Source: Calditrichota bacterium (GTDB taxonomy: Bacteria; Zhuqueibacterota; Zhuqueibacteria; Residuimicrobiales; Krinioviventaceae). From it: DNA of 10,894 nucleotides. The translations under genes and the position numbers were made by a program. The stretch is from contig RPQV01000062.1 of assembly GCA_003818595.1 (NCBI GenBank), forward strand, positions 1 through 10,894, read 5' to 3'. Of this stretch, positions 7,218-10,894 are shown one piece after another (position 1 is the stretch's first letter; every line of letters begins with the position of its first letter). A model generated the notes under the pieces. That model made no database searches. It was not told the DNA's origin and saw only the letters and a program-made list of their open reading frames with translations.

Positions 7218-7682
7218 ATGCCGACTGTTTACGAAGGACAATTTACTGCGCAGGGCAAAAAATTCGGCATTGTTGTCAGCCGATTCAATGAATTTATCTG
7301 CCGAAAATTGCTCGAAGGCGCCCTTGACTGCCTGGCTCGACATGGCGCGAATATGGATTCCATTGATATTGTTTGGGTGCCGGGATCATTCGAAATTCCA
7401 GTAGCCGCTAAAAAACTGGCGGTCGGCGGGAAATATGATGCCCTGATCTGTTTAGGCGCCGTCATTCGCGGAGCCACTCCCCATTTTGAGTACATATCCG
7501 CAGAGGTCACCAAGGGTACGGCGCAGGTTGCCCTCGAATTCGGTCTGCCGGTAAGCTATGGTATTATCACGCCTGATACTCTCGAACAGGCGATTGAACG
7601 AGCGGGAACGAAAGCTGGAAATAAAGGGTGGGATGCCGCGCTGGGCGCCATCGAAATGGCTGATCTTTTTAAAAAACTATGA
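7218..7682 (+). CDS. ribH: 6,7-dimethyl-8-ribityllumazine synthase (riboflavin synthase beta chain)
   Basis: A 154-aa enzyme that condenses the ribitylaminopyrimidine with 3,4-dihydroxy-2-butanone 4-phosphate to form lumazine, the substrate of RibE. Members form pentamers or 60-subunit capsids. Family motifs are in order: VVSRFNEFI (19-27) with the pyrimidine-stacking Phe23, WVPGSFEIPVAAKKL (53-67), CLGAVIRGATPHFEYI (78-93) with catalytic His89, and YGIITPDTLEQAIERAGTK (114-132). Length is standard. The ending AALGAIEMADLFKKL is normal. It is the last biosynthetic gene of the operon, and the usual neighbour nusB is absent; a secreted propeller protein follows 19 nt later. RibH and RibE probably act as a pair, as in other bacteria. 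Confidence 0.97.
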   Translation: MPTVYEGQFTAQGKKFGIVVSRFNEFICRKLLEGALDCLARHGANMDSIDIVWVPGSFEIPVAAKKLAVGGKYDALICLGAVIRGATPHFEYISAEVTKGTAQVALEFGLPVSYGIITPDTLEQAIERAGTKAGNKGWDAALGAIEMADLFKKL

Positions 7683-7701
7683 GAATCTCTGGGCAATTTG
7701 A

Positions 7702-9876
7702 ATGAACAAACTGAGCATGCTGTTCTTTTTGATATTGACGACCCTCCTTTATTCAGCAGGCGGTTGGAAGACATTGACCAACACATCCGAAGTACGCGAT
7801 TTTATCATCGCTGATTCAACACTTTGGGCGGCCACAAACGGCGGATTACTGAAGCTTGATACGGGTGATCTCGATTATATGGTGTTCACCAATACTGAAG
7901 GGTTGGCTCAAATTGATGTCTCGGCGGTGGCGTATGATAAAAGGGGATATATCTGGGTGGCATTACCCAATGGTCTGCTGCAGATTTATCACATAGCGGA
8001 TCAGAAATGGAGCTCTTATAATGAATTTGAAAACCGGTTGACGGTCAAGAGCATTTTTTGTTATGATGATTTTGTGCTCATTGCTTCAGAAACCGGAATC
8101 GCTGAGCTGCGTTTGGACGATCGTGGGCGTTGGGAACGGACATGGAAGGCAGAAATTGGGCTTGTTCAGGCGATTACTATTGCCTATGAAGCTATTTGGG
8201 TTGCGCAAACCGATGGTGTGCGCAGAATCGCACTCGATTTTCCCAATAAACAAATCCCCAGTGCCTGGACTCATTGGTCGGCGCCCGATGGGTTACCCTC
8301 AAATCAAGTCCATGCCATTTATCCCTATAACGATACGATCGTCGCTGGAACTGAGTCTGGATTAGCCTTCTTTGACGGTACAGCTTGGGGAAATGTACAG
8401 CTCGCTGATAAAATCATTCGTCGATTTTGTTTGTGGCAGGGGAGTTTGTGCCTTGCTTCAAGCAGCGGGATTTATGCACTCATTGGGGAATCCTGGCAGG
8501 TCATCGGAAATGCAGGAACACGGGTCACTGCCGTCGGCGCCAACGAAAGTAACCAGTTATGGGCGGCTACCGATAATGACGGATTTCTCTATTACGATGG
8601 CAGTAACGGCGGATGGAAGCCTTTTACAGCCAATGGACCAGGAGCAAACACGTTCAGCGATCTGTTGGTGGACCGCGACGGCCATTTGTGGGCGACATCT
8701 TCAAAAAACCCGACCGGTGGAGTCTATTTTTTTAACGGCAGCAAATGGCTCAATTTCCGTCGCGCGGATGGTTTAGCGCATTATGATTATCGTACCATCG
8801 AAGAAGATTCATATGGTCGCATCTGGGCGGGGAGTTGGGGCGGCGGTGTGACGATTTTTGAAAAGACAGATGATGATTCGATCCGGTTCACCAATCTCTA
8901 TGCGATGGATGGGAACCTTTATGGAGTGGATGTGAATCCCAATTATGTTGTCATCACGAAAATCGTCCAGGATGAACAGGGCAATTTGTGGTTCCTCAAC
9001 CATAGCGCAGCCAATAAACAAGTCGTGACTGTCTTTGATCTCGATAATTCCTGGGAACATTGGACGACAACAGAGGGGATCCGCAGTGATAAGGTGATTT
9101 CAGTAGCGATTGATCATTTTGGCAGAAAATGGATCGGCACAGACGGCAATGGACTTTCTGTTTTGGATGATAATCAAACGAGTTACGACAAAACCGATGA
9201 TGATCTCGAGGGATTCCTTGACACCAGCGATGGTCTAGAAAGCAATACCGTCACTGCTTTAGTACAAGATTTAGATGGCACGATTTGGATCGGAACTACC
9301 GGCGGCTTGAATTATTGGTTTGCCTCCCAGGTGGGCGCCCGCTATAATGTCATCAACGATAATATACTATCGTTATTTGTGGATCCCCGGAACAACAAAT
9401 GGATCGGGACTGTTGGTGGGCTCAGTATTTTGGATGCGGATAATTTTTCCTGGACCCACTATACCACCTCAAACAGTGCGCTGGTTTCGGATGTGGTGAC
9501 CTGCTTTGCGCTGAATGAAAAAACCGGTGAAATGTATATAGGCACCACCAATGGTTTGTCTCGTTTTGAAACTCCTTTTACCAAACCGGCTGACAACTTG
9601 AACTCGGTCATCGGATATCCAAATCCTTATATTATTGATCAGGAGGGTTCCAGATTTTACATCGATCGTTTAGCGTTAAATTCAAGCGTGCGTATTTTTA
9701 CTGCGGACGGCTTTTTGGTCAAAACGATTCCGCAAAGTCAGGTTTTGGGGGCGCGCGTCAGTTGGGACGGCACGAATGATCAAGGCGCACAGGTTGCCGA
9801 CGGTATATATGTCTATTTGGTGACCACCAAAGAAGGGGAGTCCAAAGCAGGGAAGATTGCTCTTCTTCGGCATTAG
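7702..9876 (+). CDS. secreted double beta-propeller protein with FlgD-like C-terminal domain
   Basis: A 724-aa exported protein. Residues 1-19 look like a signal peptide. From 41 to about 625 I count 14 Reg_prop-like repeats of the form [IL]W[IV]GTxGGL, beginning near residues 41, 84, 125, 165, 213, 249, 287, 329, 374, 429, 476, 528, 566 and 611, at 36-55-residue intervals; the last five are closest to consensus. Fourteen would fit two seven-bladed propellers. Residues 635-724 form an Ig-like FlgD/sorting-type domain: VIGYPNPY, VRIFTADGFLVKTI, VSWDGTNDQG, VADGIYVYLV and a GKIALLRH end. In FCB bacteria such domains often go with secretion and cell-surface attachment. Reg_prop arrays are usual in hybrid two-component sensors, but here no transmembrane helix, YYY domain or kinase follows. 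The start ATG has only a weak GGG-containing site. Ligand and role are unknown; proximity to ribH suggests shared transcription, not shared function. Confidence 0.88.
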   Translation: MNKLSMLFFLILTTLLYSAGGWKTLTNTSEVRDFIIADSTLWAATNGGLLKLDTGDLDYMVFTNTEGLAQIDVSAVAYDKRGYIWVALPNGLLQIYHIADQKWSSYNEFENRLTVKSIFCYDDFVLIASETGIAELRLDDRGRWERTWKAEIGLVQAITIAYEAIWVAQTDGVRRIALDFPNKQIPSAWTHWSAPDGLPSNQVHAIYPYNDTIVAGTESGLAFFDGTAWGNVQLADKIIRRFCLWQGSLCLASSSGIYALIGESWQVIGNAGTRVTAVGANESNQLWAATDNDGFLYYDGSNGGWKPFTANGPGANTFSDLLVDRDGHLWATSSKNPTGGVYFFNGSKWLNFRRADGLAHYDYRTIEEDSYGRIWAGSWGGGVTIFEKTDDDSIRFTNLYAMDGNLYGVDVNPNYVVITKIVQDEQGNLWFLNHSAANKQVVTVFDLDNSWEHWTTTEGIRSDKVISVAIDHFGRKWIGTDGNGLSVLDDNQTSYDKTDDDLEGFLDTSDGLESNTVTALVQDLDGTIWIGTTGGLNYWFASQVGARYNVINDNILSLFVDPRNNKWIGTVGGLSILDADNFSWTHYTTSNSALVSDVVTCFALNEKTGEMYIGTTNGLSRFETPFTKPADNLNSVIGYPNPYIIDQEGSRFYIDRLALNSSVRIFTADGFLVKTIPQSQVLGARVSWDGTNDQGAQVADGIYVYLVTTKEGESKAGKIALLRH

Positions 9877-10036
9877 CCGTTGAGAGGACAAAAACTTTCG
9901 CGTCTTAAATACTGGAAATTGAAAAATCTTTTGTCTAAATGGGATGAAGAGGGGATGATGGGATGTTTAAAAACAACGGCAGCGGGTTTCGCCTGTGCAT
10001 AAATCACAATAATTCACTGATTATATAACTACCCTG
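9877..10036. other. gap between propeller gene and recN
   Basis: This 160-nt stretch has no convincing gene and no U-tract terminator. It holds a purine-rich run with three GGGATG units (9941-9965), a 7-bp hairpin with one bulged base (9979-9998, loop TTTCG, no T-run after it), a weak TGTG...CACA inverted repeat (9994-10008), a possible 21-codon ORF (9963-10028) and the AT-rich TATATA (10022-10027). Confidence 0.5.
10022..10027 (+). promoter_or_regulatory. possible -10 element of recN with very short leader
   Basis: TATATA, preceded by TG at 10018-10019 in near extended -10 arrangement, ends 9 nt before the recN ATG. If used, transcription would start about 1-4 nt before the start codon, giving an almost leaderless message; this agrees with the absence of a Shine-Dalgarno. 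No clear -35 is seen. Confidence 0.25.
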
Positions 10037-10894
10037 ATGCTGAAGACGCTTTACATCAAAAATTACATCCTCATTGACGAGATCCGCATTGAATTCCAGG
10101 ATGGACTCAATGTCATCACCGGCGAAACCGGCGCGGGGAAATCGATCCTTGTCGACGCACTGGCCGCAATCCTCGGCGATTCGCTTTCCAAAGACAGTAT
10201 ACGCCGCGGTGAGAGCAAGGCGATTTTCGAAGCCTGTTTTCATATTGCAGCCCGAGATGAGATGTCGGCGCTGTTGTTGGAAAATGATATTGAGGTGATC
10301 GATTCAGAATTGATCATTCGTCGTGAGCTCAATGACAGCGGACGGAGCCGTAGTTTCGTGAATGATACGCCCGTCCCATTGACTGTACTCCAGCAGCTCG
10401 GCGATCTATTGGTCGACCTGCATGGTCAACATGAACATCAGCTCCTGCTTCAACCGGCGCGTCACATTGACTATCTTGATGCGTTTGCCGATCTTGACAA
10501 CCTGCCTGATCAGACCAAAACGGCCTACTTGATTTTAAAGGAACGGTTAAAAGCGTTTCAAACGCTCATGGCCAGGAAGAATGAGTCGGACAAGGCACGA
10601 GAGTTGCAACAATTTCAATATCAAGAAATTGCCGCTGTTGATCCTCAAGAGGATGAGGAAGTGAAACTGAATCAGGAAGAAAGTATTTTGAGGCATGCTG
10701 AAAAGCTGCAATACGCAGGCAATCGATGGTTTGCGATGCTTTACGAACAGGATGGCTCTGTCACCGAAATCCTCAGTCTGGCGCAAAAAGAGCTTGCAGA
10801 TTTGGCGTCTATTGATCCCGCTTTTAGCGAAATCGCGCAAGAGTGTGAGGGCGCCCGTTTATCAATAGAGGATATTTCTTCAAAATTGCAGAAA
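10037..10894 (+). CDS. recN: DNA repair protein RecN, 3' end outside window
   Basis: The first 286 codons of an SMC-like ATPase that acts at DNA double-strand breaks during recombinational repair in the cytoplasm. It starts with the typical MLKTLYIKNYILIDE; the Walker A motif GETGAGKS is at 29-36; RSRSFVNDTPVPL (103-115) and LVDLHGQHEHQLLLQP (125-140) are RecN signatures. From about residue 155 on the sequence turns into charged, heptad-like helix, the first arm of the coiled coil. Family members are about 550-570 aa, so roughly half the gene is here, lacking the distal coiled coil, ABC signature and Walker B. The frame is open to the last base. No ribosome binding site is visible before the ATG, and an in-frame stop at 10010-10012 limits upstream extension. 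No SOS box that I recognise is present. Confidence 0.95.
   Translation, partial: MLKTLYIKNYILIDEIRIEFQDGLNVITGETGAGKSILVDALAAILGDSLSKDSIRRGESKAIFEACFHIAARDEMSALLLENDIEVIDSELIIRRELNDSGRSRSFVNDTPVPLTVLQQLGDLLVDLHGQHEHQLLLQPARHIDYLDAFADLDNLPDQTKTAYLILKERLKAFQTLMARKNESDKARELQQFQYQEIAAVDPQEDEEVKLNQEESILRHAEKLQYAGNRWFAMLYEQDGSVTEILSLAQKELADLASIDPAFSEIAQECEGARLSIEDISSKLQK

Noticed and set aside
8372..8776. 134-codon + strand frame inside the propeller gene
   Set aside because: The repeat pattern of the main frame continues unbroken across this stretch.
7702..9876. Hybrid two-component sensor kinase
   Set aside because: Only the propeller part is present; the gene ends after an Ig-like domain with no membrane helix, kinase or regulator domain.
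9941..9965. GGGATG repeat tract as a functional repeat
   Set aside because: Three imperfect short units in a purine-rich run; too small to separate from chance.
9979..9998. Rho-independent terminator before recN
   Set aside because: The hairpin has only 7 pairs with one bulge and is followed by ATAAATC rather than a T-run.

Overview
This window looks like ordinary chromosomal DNA of moderate GC content, with nearly every gene on the + strand and tightly packed. No RNA genes, insertion sequences, CRISPR arrays or phage genes were seen. The best taxonomic hint is the secreted beta-propeller protein at 7702-9876. It ends in a FlgD-like/sorting-type domain with a YPNP motif, a design common in the FCB superphylum (for example Calditrichota, candidate division KSB1, Bacteroidota relatives). 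The phylum is an inference; nothing here fixes it.

Region 1 (1-2385) is a cell-envelope cluster: two unlike L,D-transpeptidase (YkuD) proteins in tandem, then an unrecognised single-pass membrane protein with a coiled-coil-like segment. Spacing (10 and 40 nt) suggests co-transcription. The first gene is cut by, or starts very near, the left edge.

Region 2 (2491-4040) holds an aldo/keto reductase with an intact catalytic tetrad and, 20 nt later, a small class I SAM-dependent methyltransferase. Their substrates cannot be told from sequence.

Region 3 (4180-7682) is a complete core riboflavin operon in the order ribD-ribE-ribBA-ribH. The four proteins cover GTP cyclohydrolase II, DHBP synthase, deaminase/reductase, lumazine synthase and riboflavin synthase. 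Together they turn GTP and ribulose 5-phosphate into riboflavin, apart from the dephosphorylation step, which other enzymes supply. The active-site motifs I checked are present. No FMN riboswitch is visible in the 139-nt leader; a 12-bp perfect palindrome sits there instead.

Region 4 (7702-9876) starts 19 nt after ribH. It encodes a 724-aa exported protein with 14 recognisable propeller repeats, which would fit two seven-bladed propellers. This resembles the sensor half of hybrid two-component systems, but there is no transmembrane segment or kinase after it.

Region 5 (10037-end) is the first half of recN (DNA repair), running off the right edge. The 160 nt before it hold no clear terminator but several small signals: a possible 21-codon ORF, a short hairpin and an AT-rich possible -10 element very close to the start codon.

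I did not find convincing evidence of a wholly new system. The items most worth a second look are the orphan double propeller next to the riboflavin operon, and the unknown membrane protein linked to two L,D-transpeptidases.
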